A DNA stretch of 20,706 nucleotides from an uncultured Catenibacterium sp. (GTDB lineage: Bacteria; Bacillota_I; Bacilli_A; Erysipelotrichales; Coprobacillaceae): positions 1-20,706 of the forward strand of contig UQGS01000040.1 of assembly GCA_900540685.1 (NCBI GenBank), given 5' to 3'. Of this stretch, positions 6,972 to 14,194 are shown piece by piece (position 1 is the first letter of the stretch; every line of letters begins with the position of its first letter). A program made the position numbers and the translations under genes. The notes under the pieces were generated by a model. That model did not search any database. It was not told the origin of the DNA and saw only the letters and a list, made by a program, of their open reading frames with translations.

Positions 6972-7237
6972 TTAGACAACATATCTATTTTTCAGGAAGA
7001 GTGCAGGCAGTTGGATTTCGTTTCAGAGCACAGATGAATGCGACTCAGTTAGGCTTAACTGGATGGGTTAGAAACTTGTTTGATGGACGTGTAGAAGCAG
7101 AAGTACAGGGGACACCAGAACAGATTAATCGTTTTATCTATAAGATGAAAAATGAACAATGGATAGATATCACAGATATGGAAGTGGAAGATATCCCTGT
7201 AGAAAAAGGGGAGAGAAGATTTGATGTCACATACTAG
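6968..7237 (+). CDS. acyP: Acylphosphatase
   Basis: Small enzyme that hydrolyses acyl-phosphates such as acetyl- or carbamoyl-phosphate. The 89-residue protein carries the two active-site elements: Arg18 in GRVQAVGFRF and Asn36 in GWVRNLFDGRVEAEVQG. Its length and ferredoxin-like pattern are standard. It overlaps the methyltransferase gene by ATGA and has AAGGAGG upstream. Pairing with SpoU methyltransferase and dgkA genes is seen in other Bacillota, although no functional link is obvious. Confidence 0.95.
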   Translation: MIRQHIYFSGRVQAVGFRFRAQMNATQLGLTGWVRNLFDGRVEAEVQGTPEQINRFIYKMKNEQWIDITDMEVEDIPVEKGERRFDVTY

Positions 7238-7583
7238 ACAATCTCTTTTAAAATCTTTTCAGCATGCCTTTGAGGGTATTATCCACACAATAAAGAAGGA
7301 ACGTAATATCAAAATACATCTTTCTTTTATGTGTGCAGTCATCTTATGTGGGTTCTATTTTCATATTACGAAGTTAGAATGGATGATCTGTCTTATTCTA
7401 TTTGCGCTTGTTCTTTCATTAGAACTTGTCAATACAGCAATTGAAGCAGTGGTAGACTTAGCCTCACCTGATATTCATCCTCTCGCGAAACTCTCTAAAG
7501 ATGCAGCAGCAGGTGCTGTACTTATCAGTGCAATCATATCAGCTATCATTGGCTTAATGATCTTTATACCTTATATCATCTAA
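7224..7583 (+). CDS. dgkA: Undecaprenol/diacylglycerol kinase
   Basis: Integral membrane kinase. In Gram-positives it phosphorylates undecaprenol, feeding the lipid carrier used for cell-wall synthesis. Conserved blocks are ELVNTAIEAVVDLASPDIHPLAKLSKDAAAGAVL (residues 67-100), which hold the catalytic glutamates and the metal/ATP ligands. Three transmembrane helices can be seen, around 35-48, 52-70 and 95-118. ATG 7224 is chosen (GGGGAG 7 to 11 nt upstream). A TTG at 7221 is also open but less likely. It overlaps acyP by 14 nt and ends the operon at a bidirectional terminator. Length 119 residues, normal for the family. Confidence 0.93.
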   Translation: MSHTRQSLLKSFQHAFEGIIHTIKKERNIKIHLSFMCAVILCGFYFHITKLEWMICLILFALVLSLELVNTAIEAVVDLASPDIHPLAKLSKDAAAGAVLISAIISAIIGLMIFIPYII

Positions 7584-7613
7584 AAAAGCGGGCTATTTAA
7601 ATAGTCCGCTTTT
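7584..7613. terminator. Bidirectional terminator between dgkA and the aminotransferase gene
   Basis: AAAAGCGGGCTATTT (7584-7598) and AAATAGTCCGCTTTT (7599-7613) form a 15-bp inverted repeat (one G-T pair) with A and T tracts on the two sides, so it can serve both strands. It starts right after the dgkA stop. The minus-strand aminotransferase stop codon lies within it. Confidence 0.9.
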
Positions 7614-8756
7614 ATCCATGATATCTAATGCATGTTCAATTGTATCATCACTTTGTACAAGAGCCATACGTACATAGCCTTCGCCTTGATCTCCAAAGGC
7701 ATTGCCTGGTACAACAAGAACACCTGTTTTATCAAATAATTCCTTTACAAAAGTTTCAGAGTCTTTGAATTTATCAGGAATCTTTGCCCATACAAACATA
7801 GTGCCTTTAGGCATATCAATATCCCAGCCAATAGACTTACAGCCATTGACTAATAAGTCTCTTCTATGCTTATAGGCATTTCTTGTTTTTTCTACACATG
7901 ACTGATCCTGTGTTAATGCTTTAATAGCACCTTTTTGAACAGGTAAGAACATACCATAATCTAAGTTAGATTTTAAAGATTTTAGTTTTCCAATAATTTC
8001 TTTATTACCAAGCGCAAAACCAATACGTGCACCTGCCAAACCATATGTCTTACTCAATGAATTAAATTCAATACCAACATCCTTTGCTCCTTCAAACTCT
8101 AAGAAACTGCGACCTGGTCCTTCAAACAATAATTCACTATAGGCATTATCATGAAGTACCATGATGTTGTATTTCTTTGCGAATATAATAAGTTTCTTAT
8201 AGAATTCATCATTCGCAACACCACAAGTTGGGTTGTTTGGATAAGACACAATCATATACTTCGCATCCTGTGCAGTCTTTTCATCAATCTTATCAAAATC
8301 AATTAAATAATCATTTTCCTTTAATAAAGGCATAGTCACAACTTTAGCCCCAGCTAGTAGTGGTCCATCTCTAAAGATTGGATAACATGGATCCTGGACA
8401 AGTACGATATCGCCTTCATCTACTAAAGTTAAAGCTAGATGTGCTAAGCCATCCTGAGATCCAAGTAATGAAGTCAATTCTGTTGTAGGATCAATCACAA
8501 CACCATATCTTCTTTCATACCATTCTTTTACAGTGTTCTGAAGATCAACGGCATCTGTAATCGCATAAAGATAATTCTCTGGTTTCATAGCTTCCTTTGC
8601 AATTGTTTCCATGACTTCTTGAGTTGGAGGGATATTAGGTGCTCCAATACTCAAATCAATGACTTCTAGTCCTTGTTTCTTTCTTTCACTACGCATATTT
8701 GCGAGTGTAGTGAAGATGCTTTCTCCGAAGAGATCCATTCTTTTTGAAAATTTCAT
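7593..8756 (-). CDS. Class I/II PLP-dependent aminotransferase (LL-diaminopimelate or alanine aminotransferase-like)
   Basis: Cytosolic pyridoxal-phosphate enzyme of fold type I. Counting from the start chosen here, PNNPT is at 173-177, the cofactor-binding pair Asp203 and Tyr206 lies in LHDNAYSE, the Schiff-base Lys236 is in SLSKTYGLAGARIGF, and the carboxylate-binding Arg is in EGYVRMAL near the C-terminus. The style (DLSIGAPNIPPTQEV, YPNNPTCGVA) is that of the DapL/AlaT-like subgroup. The exact substrate cannot be fixed: LL-diaminopimelate, aspartate or alanine are candidates, and no lysine pathway gene is adjacent. The start at 8756 gives 387 residues and has GAGAGGG upstream; an open start at 8804 adds a non-family tail. 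It is a single-gene unit facing away from the cassette at 8875. Confidence 0.88.
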   Translation of the reverse strand: MKFSKRMDLFGESIFTTLANMRSERKKQGLEVIDLSIGAPNIPPTQEVMETIAKEAMKPENYLYAITDAVDLQNTVKEWYERRYGVVIDPTTELTSLLGSQDGLAHLALTLVDEGDIVLVQDPCYPIFRDGPLLAGAKVVTMPLLKENDYLIDFDKIDEKTAQDAKYMIVSYPNNPTCGVANDEFYKKLIIFAKKYNIMVLHDNAYSELLFEGPGRSFLEFEGAKDVGIEFNSLSKTYGLAGARIGFALGNKEIIGKLKSLKSNLDYGMFLPVQKGAIKALTQDQSCVEKTRNAYKHRRDLLVNGCKSIGWDIDMPKGTMFVWAKIPDKFKDSETFVKELFDKTGVLVVPGNAFGDQGEGYVRMALVQSDDTIEHALDIMDKSGLFK

Positions 8757-8874
8757 TTTTATATACGCCCTCTCTTCATGTATCATAATACAAATATGAA
8801 ACAAATGAAAGGGAGTTTCAATTTATAAAAAATCTACATGAAATGTATGTGTAATTACTATTTTCCTTGCTTTC

Positions 8875-8898
8875 GGCTTGTCCGATAGATTAGATTTC
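8875..8898 (+). repeat. 24-bp direct repeat, left copy (DR-L)
   Basis: The 24 bases match 9671-9694 at 23 positions; the only difference is C at 8882 against T at 9678. The core CGATAGATTAGATTTC is identical. Homology stops abruptly on both sides. The repeat is not palindromic, encodes no tRNA and does not occur elsewhere in the window. Confidence 0.9.
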
Positions 8899-8928
8899 AG
8901 AAATGGATTTTGTAATCAATAGTTCTTA

Positions 8929-8957
8929 TTGAAAATTAATGTATATGATGATATAAA
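8929..8957 (+). promoter_or_regulatory. Promoter of the cassette gene pair
   Basis: TTGAAA (8929-8934, 5 of 6 matches) and TATAAA (8952-8957, 5 of 6) with a 17-nt spacer form one of the best promoters in the window. Transcription would begin near 8964, 25 nt ahead of the ATG at 8989. This shows that the cassette carries its own expression signal. Confidence 0.75.
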
Positions 8958-9010
8958 AAATGGTGAAATAAAAGAAAGAAAAAATTTTATGAAAAATATG
9001 ATTGTTGTAG

Positions 9011-9316
9011 GTGGTTTGTGTTTATCGACTGCTTGCAGCTCTGCTTTTTACATTGTTTCCAATGACAGTATATGCTATAAATACAATAGAATATGAAACT
9101 GAATATATGGAACCGATAGAAGAAAGTGATTATATTGTAAATCAAAATTCACGTAATATTTTTACAAAAATCGCAAAAAAAGCTATAAATAATAAGGCAA
9201 GATTAGTTGATTTTGCTGAAAAGGTGGCTGGTAAAACTGTAGCAAAAAATATAAATAAATTTTTCACACCTATAACAAAAGCATTAAAACCGTTATTAGA
9301 AGGGACATTATTTTAA
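9011..9316 (+). CDS. Small secreted cationic protein, possibly bacteriocin-like; N-terminus uncertain
   Basis: I do not recognise this protein. It reads as a signal peptide (hydrophobic LLAALLFTLFPMTV, likely cleavage after VYA, residue 22), an acidic stretch at 27-40 (seven Glu/Asp), then a basic helical-looking region from 48 to 93 (twelve Lys/Arg, three acidic) with a hydrophobic end. A leader, acidic pro-part and cationic amphipathic C-terminus fit a secreted membrane-active peptide. The GTG at 9011 directly follows an in-frame TAG and has no Shine-Dalgarno sequence. The better placed ATG at 8989 (25 nt after the predicted transcription start) is in another frame and reads MKNMIVVGGLCLSTACSSAF before going out of frame. 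Removing one T from the run 9045-9049 would join the two. The gene may therefore be frameshifted, phase-variable or start at GTG. The next gene begins 1 nt after its stop. Confidence 0.55.
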   Translation: MVCVYRLLAALLFTLFPMTVYAINTIEYETEYMEPIEESDYIVNQNSRNIFTKIAKKAINNKARLVDFAEKVAGKTVAKNINKFFTPITKALKPLLEGTLF

Positions 9317-9317
9317 T

Positions 9318-9638
9318 ATGAGAGAAGACGATTATAAATTATCAATGGAAAAATTATATCAACAAAATAGATTATTGATTTCGGCTTTACATGAAATATA
9401 TGGAGAAGAAATTCAGTCAACAAGTTTATTTTGTTTAGAACATGATATTTCTTTTCTGACAAGGAACAAAATTATGTTGGTTTTAAATAAGTATTCAATG
9501 CAGCATACAATGTCTGAAGAATTATTTTGGAAAGAAAAGATATATTCAGAAGTAAAAGATTTTCCAAATTTGGATGATTGTGAATTTAAAAAAATGCTTT
9601 TGTTGTTTTGGAAAGATTATGTAATTACAGATGAATAA
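9318..9638 (+). CDS. Small acidic cytoplasmic protein, candidate immunity or partner protein
   Basis: I do not recognise this 106-residue protein. It lacks a signal peptide and membrane segments, has clearly more Glu/Asp than Lys/Arg, and seems mostly helical with several aromatic residues (LFWKEKIYSEV, LLLFWKDYV). The start is one base after the stop of the secreted-protein gene, with AGAAGGGA about 13 nt upstream, so the two are probably translated together. A secreted basic peptide followed by a small cytoplasmic acidic protein is the usual layout of bacteriocin or toxin with immunity protein. That reading rests on layout alone. Codon use is AT-rich like its partner's. Confidence 0.55.
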   Translation: MREDDYKLSMEKLYQQNRLLISALHEIYGEEIQSTSLFCLEHDISFLTRNKIMLVLNKYSMQHTMSEELFWKEKIYSEVKDFPNLDDCEFKKMLLLFWKDYVITDE

Positions 9639-9670
9639 CTATTAGAGATGCATATAAAATGCAAAAAAAT

Positions 9671-9694
9671 GGCTTGTTCGATAGATTAGATTTC
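9671..9694 (+). repeat. 24-bp direct repeat, right copy (DR-R)
   Basis: Second copy of the repeat at 8875-8898, with one mismatch (T at 9678). It ends 3 nt before the -35 box of the pheST promoter, so the cassette boundary touches but does not break that promoter. Confidence 0.9.
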
Positions 9695-9697
9695 GTC

Positions 9698-9726
9698 TTG
9701 TCTTTTTCCGAATAATTAGGTATAAT
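9698..9726 (+). promoter_or_regulatory. Promoter of pheS-pheT
   Basis: TTGTCT (9698-9703, 4 of 6) and a perfect TATAAT (9721-9726) are separated by 17 nt. Transcription should start near 9733, at the head of the T-box leader. Confidence 0.8.
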
Positions 9727-9732
9727 ACATGA

Positions 9733-9952
9733 GAACACGAAGAAAAGGACTAGTATGTAATATACTTATATTGAGAGAGGAAGAGACTGGTGGAAATCTT
9801 CTTATAAGATATTATTGAATTCACCTTGGAGTGCGGCTAATCCCCGCCGTAACACTGACGTTATAAGTGATAAAGTGCATATAGTGTATACTATATGAAT
9901 TTAGGATGGTACCGCGATTTAAGTCGTTCCTATTGGAACGGCTTTTTATTTT
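9733..9952 (+). promoter_or_regulatory. T-box leader specific for tRNA-Phe
   Basis: The leader senses uncharged tRNA and lets transcription continue only when phenylalanine is short. A specifier codon TTC (Phe) at 9820-9822 lies in the usual GAAxxxAC context of Stem I. The T-box motif AGGATGGTACCGCG is at 9903-9916, and its TGGT (9907-9910) can pair with the ACCA end of tRNA-Phe. The terminator stem AAGTCGTTCC (9921-9930) with GGAACGGCTT (9935-9944) runs into T-rich sequence. The codon agrees with the genes it controls. Confidence 0.95.
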
Positions 9953-9967
9953 TTAAGGAGGAAAGTT

Positions 9968-11002
9968 ATGGATGAATTATTAAAAATCCAGGAAGAAGCA
10001 CTTGCAAAAATTGCAGCTTGCGCTGATGCGAAAGAATTAAATGACTTACGTGTATTCTATCTTGGTAAAAAAGGACCTATTCAGGCTGCTATGAAATCAA
10101 TGAAGACTATGGCTCCTGAAGAAAGAAAAACATTTGGACAGGTTTCAAATAAGACTAAACAGGAAATTGGACAGTCTATTGAAGAAAAGAAAGCTTATTT
10201 AGAAGAAAAAGCTTTAAATGAACGTTTACTTGCAGAAGATATTGATATCTCTTTACCAGGTAATCGTTTACCAGTAGGATCTGTACATCCTTTAACACGT
10301 GTTAAGGAAGACTTAGAAGAATTATTCTTAGGTATGGGTTATAAAGTAGCTGAAGGACCTGAAGTAGAATCAGATCATTTCAACTTCGAATTAATGAACT
10401 TACCTAAAGGACACCCTGCAAGAGATATGCAGGATACATTCTATATTGATGAAAATACATTAATGAGAACACATACTTCTCCTGTACAGGCACATGTTAT
10501 GTTAGAAGCAAAGGGTAAAGGACCTATCAAGGTTATCTGCCCTGGTAAGACATATCGTCGTGACGATGATGATGCCACTCATTCACATCAGTTCATGCAG
10601 TGTGAAGGACTTGTTATCGATAAGAATATCACTATGGGTGATTTAAAGGGTACATTAGATGTTTTCGCTAAGAAGATGTTTGGTGAAAAGCGTGAAATTC
10701 GTTTAAGACCTTCTTATTTCCCATTTACAGAACCAAGTGTAGAAGTAGATATCTCTTGTGCCAACTGTGGTGGTAAGGGCTGTGCTATGTGTAAAGGTAC
10801 TGGATGGATTGAAGTATTAGGCGCTGGTATGGTTAACCCTCATGTATTAGAAATGTGTGGATTTGATCCTAAGGAATACCAGGGATTTGCATTTGGTATC
10901 GGACTAGAAAGAGTTGCAATGTTGAAATATGATATTGATAATATCCGTGATTTCTACAACAATGACTTAAGATTCTTAGAACAGTTCGAAAGAAAGGAGT
11001 AG
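9968..11002 (+). CDS. pheS: Phenylalanine-tRNA ligase alpha subunit
   Basis: Catalytic subunit of the alpha2-beta2 class II synthetase that charges tRNA-Phe. After an N-terminal coiled coil (1-85) come class II elements: HPLTRVKEDLEELFLGMGY with EGPEVESDHFNFE, LMRTHTSPVQ, motif 2 PGKTYRRDDDDATHSHQFMQCEGL, and motif 3 GIGLERVAML. A four-cysteine knuckle CANCGGKGCAMC lies before GWIEVLGAGMV, as in a number of Bacillota PheS proteins, and may bind zinc. Length 344 is standard. AAGGAGG precedes ATG. Expression is set by the Phe T-box at 9733-9952; pheT follows after 3 nt. Confidence 0.98.
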   Translation: MDELLKIQEEALAKIAACADAKELNDLRVFYLGKKGPIQAAMKSMKTMAPEERKTFGQVSNKTKQEIGQSIEEKKAYLEEKALNERLLAEDIDISLPGNRLPVGSVHPLTRVKEDLEELFLGMGYKVAEGPEVESDHFNFELMNLPKGHPARDMQDTFYIDENTLMRTHTSPVQAHVMLEAKGKGPIKVICPGKTYRRDDDDATHSHQFMQCEGLVIDKNITMGDLKGTLDVFAKKMFGEKREIRLRPSYFPFTEPSVEVDISCANCGGKGCAMCKGTGWIEVLGAGMVNPHVLEMCGFDPKEYQGFAFGIGLERVAMLKYDIDNIRDFYNNDLRFLEQFERKE

Positions 11003-11005
11003 TAT

Positions 11006-13393
11006 ATGTTAGCTAGTTTACATTTATTAAATAGATATGTGAAAGTAGATGATCAAGATCCTGCAGAATTAGCAGAAAAGATCACTCGTATTGGATTAGA
11101 AGTAGAAGGGCAGGGGCCTCTTGCAAAAGGGACTAAGCTTGTTGTTGGTTATGTAAAGGAATGTATCGATCATCCTGATTCTGATCATCTTCATGTTTGT
11201 CAGGTAGAAACTGCTCCTGGAGAAGTTAGACAGATTGTATGTGGTGCACCTAATGTGGCTGCTGGTGAAAAGGTTATTGTGGCTTTACCAGGATGTGAAC
11301 TTGAAGGTGGTAAGATTTCTTCAGGTTCTATTAGAGGTGAACAGTCTGATGGTATGATCTGTTCTATTGCTGAACTAGGACTCGATAACCGTTTATTAAA
11401 AGAAGAAGATAAAGCAGGTATTCATGTATTACCAGAAGATGCACCAGTAGGTACTGAAGCACTTTGTTATCTTGGTTTAGATGATTATATTCTTGATATT
11501 GGTTTAACACCAAATAGAGCTGATTGTATGGCTATGCAGTCTTTAGCTTATGAAGCAGCTGCTGTATTAGGCAGAAAAGTTACTTTACCTGAAATCAAGA
11601 AATATCCTGAAGAAAAGAGTGAAATTGAAGTTCATGTAGAAACTCCTTTATGTTCATTCTTTGGTGCTAAACTTGTAAAAGGTGTAACAACTAAAGAATC
11701 ACCTAAATGGATGCAGAATGCACTTCTTGCATCAGGTATCAAACCTATTAATAATATTGTAGATATTTCAAACTTTGTCATGGTTGAAACAGGTCAGCCT
11801 ATTCATATGTATGACTATGATAAACTAGTAAAGAAGGCTTTCGTCATCAAGACAGGTTTCAATCAGAAGGCTGTTCTTCTTGATGAAAATGAATATGATA
11901 TCTTACCTGAAGATGTTATTGTATCCACTGATGATGGCATTGGCTGTGTGGCTGGTGTTATGGGTGGTAATGACACTAAGATTGATGACAATACTAAAAA
12001 TATCGTTATTGAAGCAGCGACTTTTGATGGCGCTGCATTAAGAAATACAGCAAGACGTATGAACTTATTAACAGATGCCTCACAGCATTATATCAAGGGT
12101 GCTCTTGATACAATGAGTTCATTAAAGGTATTAGATCGCTGTACTGATTTATTAGTACAGTATGCGGATGCAACTACTATCTATGAAACAGTTCATACAC
12201 CATTAGATGAAACAAGAAAAACTGTCACTATTGAATTATCAAGAGTGAACGGCTTACTAGGTACTTCATTAACTGTTAAAGAAGTATCTGATATCTTCGA
12301 TAGCTTATGTTTTGAATATACATTAGAAGATGAATTATTTACTGTCACTGTTCCTACATATCGTAATGATATTACTATGGATGCAGACTTAGTAGAAGAA
12401 GTTGCACGTATTTATGGTTATGATAACCTTCCAACTACTTTACCAGTCATGAATATGACAGATGGTGTATTAACACCAAAACAGTCTAAAGAACAGTTGA
12501 TTAGACATACACTTGTAGACCTTGGTTTACATGAAACATTGACTTATACACTCACAAGTGAAGCAGCTGTCAATGAATTCAACTTATTCCATTCTTTAGA
12601 CAATACAGTTAAATTAATGAGTCCTTTAGGTGAAGAAAGAAGTGCTGCAAGAAAATCATTGATTGGTTCTCTTTTACAGACTATTCATTACAACAATGCA
12701 CATTCAAATAAGGATGTAAACATCTTTGAAATTGCGAATACATATTCTGACAAGGAAGTATCTAACTTAGCTATTGCAGTAAGCGGAGATTATGTCAATG
12801 TACCTTGGATGGGCAAGAAGGAAGCTGTTGATTTCTATCTTGTGAAAGGTTTCGTAGAAACATTATTCAAGAAATTATGTATTGAAGAATCACGTTATAC
12901 TTTTGAAAAGGTAGAAGCAGACAATAAGGACTTCCACCCAGGTAGAAGTGGTTATATCAAGATGGGTAAGGAAATTGTAGGTGTCATTGGACAGGTACAT
13001 CCTGCTAAGGCAAAGGCTTATGAAGTGAACGATACATATGTTGCAGAATTGAATTTAACAGCTATTCTTGCATTACGTACTCGTGCATTAAAATTCAAGG
13101 CTATTCCTCAGTATCCTGCAGTATCTCGCGATATTGCCTTAGTTGTTGATTCAAAAGTACCTGCTGCAGATGTTGTTAAGACAATCAAACGTGCAAGCAA
13201 ACAGCTTGTAAAGAGCGCAGAAGTATTTGATGTTTATGAAGGTGAACATATGGAAGAAGGTAAGAAGTCATTGGCTATCTCACTATTATTCCAGGATCCA
13301 TCTCGTACATTGGATGATGCAACAATTAACTCAGCTATGGAAAAAATTCTTGAAGCCTGCAAGAAGGACCATAACGCTGTATTAAGAGGTTAA
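11006..13393 (+). CDS. pheT: Phenylalanine-tRNA ligase beta subunit
   Basis: Non-catalytic and editing subunit of PheRS. Domains in order: N-terminal hydrolysed-fold start (MLASLHLLNRYV), the tRNA-binding EMAP/OB domain near 46-155 (VVGYVKECIDHPDSDHLHV), the B3/B4 editing domain around 210-370 (SGIKPINNIVDISNFVMVETGQPIHMYDYDKL), the B5 domain near 400-475, the catalytic-like core, and a C-terminal anticodon-binding FDX-ACB domain beginning near YPAVSRDIALVVD. At 795 residues it is full length. AAGGAG precedes ATG by 6 nt. It ends at a strong terminator. Confidence 0.98.
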   Translation: MLASLHLLNRYVKVDDQDPAELAEKITRIGLEVEGQGPLAKGTKLVVGYVKECIDHPDSDHLHVCQVETAPGEVRQIVCGAPNVAAGEKVIVALPGCELEGGKISSGSIRGEQSDGMICSIAELGLDNRLLKEEDKAGIHVLPEDAPVGTEALCYLGLDDYILDIGLTPNRADCMAMQSLAYEAAAVLGRKVTLPEIKKYPEEKSEIEVHVETPLCSFFGAKLVKGVTTKESPKWMQNALLASGIKPINNIVDISNFVMVETGQPIHMYDYDKLVKKAFVIKTGFNQKAVLLDENEYDILPEDVIVSTDDGIGCVAGVMGGNDTKIDDNTKNIVIEAATFDGAALRNTARRMNLLTDASQHYIKGALDTMSSLKVLDRCTDLLVQYADATTIYETVHTPLDETRKTVTIELSRVNGLLGTSLTVKEVSDIFDSLCFEYTLEDELFTVTVPTYRNDITMDADLVEEVARIYGYDNLPTTLPVMNMTDGVLTPKQSKEQLIRHTLVDLGLHETLTYTLTSEAAVNEFNLFHSLDNTVKLMSPLGEERSAARKSLIGSLLQTIHYNNAHSNKDVNIFEIANTYSDKEVSNLAIAVSGDYVNVPWMGKKEAVDFYLVKGFVETLFKKLCIEESRYTFEKVEADNKDFHPGRSGYIKMGKEIVGVIGQVHPAKAKAYEVNDTYVAELNLTAILALRTRALKFKAIPQYPAVSRDIALVVDSKVPAADVVKTIKRASKQLVKSAEVFDVYEGEHMEEGKKSLAISLLFQDPSRTLDDATINSAMEKILEACKKDHNAVLRG

Positions 13394-13420
13394 GATCAGT
13401 GCTTGCACTGATCTTTTTTT
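13392..13420 (+). terminator. Intrinsic terminator after pheT
   Basis: AAGATCAGTGC (13392-13402) pairs perfectly with GCACTGATCTT (13405-13415) and runs into seven T's, ending 3 nt before the start codon of the HAD gene. The stem includes the last bases of the pheT stop codon. Confidence 0.92.
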
Positions 13421-13423
13421 CTT

Positions 13424-14194
13424 ATGAAACTGATTTTTTCAGATTTAGATGGGACACTTCTTCATAGTGATAATACGCTTTCTGACATGACATTACAGGC
13501 TATAAAGAAGGTGTATGCACATGATGATTTGTTTATTCCTATCTCTTCAAGACTTCCTGAAAGCATTCAATCATTTGTCCCTTATAAAGCACCACTAGTA
13601 GCCCATAATGGCGCAATGATCATTTTAGAGGATGAAACGATCTCTTATTCAATACCAACAGACATTGTCTATGATATATGTTCTTATTGTGATGATTTAG
13701 ATTGGAATATTTATGATGGTGATCATTGGTATTCTACAAATAAATATTTTAAAGATCATGCGATAGAAGAGTCTTATATTGGAAAAGCATCGATTAAGAT
13801 AGGATTAGACGACATTAAAAAAATACAGACCATTCATAAAATAGTCTGTATTGGATCTATTGACCATGTCACTTCTTATTTAAAGGAAACATATCCTTCT
13901 TTACATATTACCTGCAGTGCTTCTTATTATCTAGAAATCACCAATAAAGAAGCCACTAAAGCGAGTGCGATTCAAACAGTCGCCAATCATTATCAAATCC
14001 CATTAGAGAATACAATCGCTTTTGGTGATTATTATAATGATGAAGATATGTTGGAGATGGCAGGAGTAAGTTATGTGGTAGATAATGCCCCTGATGACTT
14101 AAAAGAAAAAGCAGATCATATTACTTTGAGTAATAATGATGATGGTGTGGCCTTTATTTTAAATCAATTTTACGATAAGGAATCGCTTGAATAG
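13424..14194 (+). CDS. HAD-superfamily Cof-type sugar-phosphate phosphatase
   Basis: Cof-like (subfamily IIB) phosphatases hydrolyse sugar or cofactor phosphates in the cytoplasm. Motif I is FSDLDGTLL (Asp7 and Asp9), motif II is ISSRLPESI, and motif III/IV is NKEATKASAIQTV followed by AFGDYYNDEDMLEMAG. The 256-residue length is typical and the family N-terminus begins exactly at ATG 13424. The T tract of the pheT terminator fills the place where a Shine-Dalgarno sequence should be, and no promoter fits between them. How it is expressed is therefore unclear. Its last 41 nt overlap the convergent tmcAL gene. Substrate unknown. Confidence 0.9.
   Translation: MKLIFSDLDGTLLHSDNTLSDMTLQAIKKVYAHDDLFIPISSRLPESIQSFVPYKAPLVAHNGAMIILEDETISYSIPTDIVYDICSYCDDLDWNIYDGDHWYSTNKYFKDHAIEESYIGKASIKIGLDDIKKIQTIHKIVCIGSIDHVTSYLKETYPSLHITCSASYYLEITNKEATKASAIQTVANHYQIPLENTIAFGDYYNDEDMLEMAGVSYVVDNAPDDLKEKADHITLSNNDDGVAFILNQFYDKESLE

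Larger units (their letters stand above)
8875..9670. mobile_element. Candidate non-autonomous cassette bounded by direct repeats
   Basis: One repeat unit plus 772 bp of AT-rich DNA with its own promoter and two small genes lie between two near-identical 24-bp repeats. Base and codon use differ from the neighbours: ATA for isoleucine and long A/T runs are frequent, while flanking genes favour ATT/ATC. No transposase, recombinase or terminal inverted repeat is seen inside. Removing 8875-9670 would leave a single repeat and an ordinary spacer between the aminotransferase gene and the pheST promoter. A past insertion or tandem-repeat-mediated event is inferred, not shown. Confidence 0.5.

Noticed and set aside
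9049..9070. Possible programmed +1 frameshift signal at the T5 run
   Set aside because: No known slippery heptamer or downstream structure is visible. An indel, alternative start or variable run is simpler, so only a candidate frameshift is reported.
9649..9669. Hairpin TGCAT/ATGCA after the cassette genes as a terminator
   Set aside because: Only 5 bp, and followed by A's rather than T's on the sense strand. On the other strand the T's precede the stem.
8875..9694. Direct repeats as a minimal CRISPR or as tRNA attachment sites
   Set aside because: Only two copies 796 bp apart with genes between them, no palindromic part and no tRNA gene at either side.
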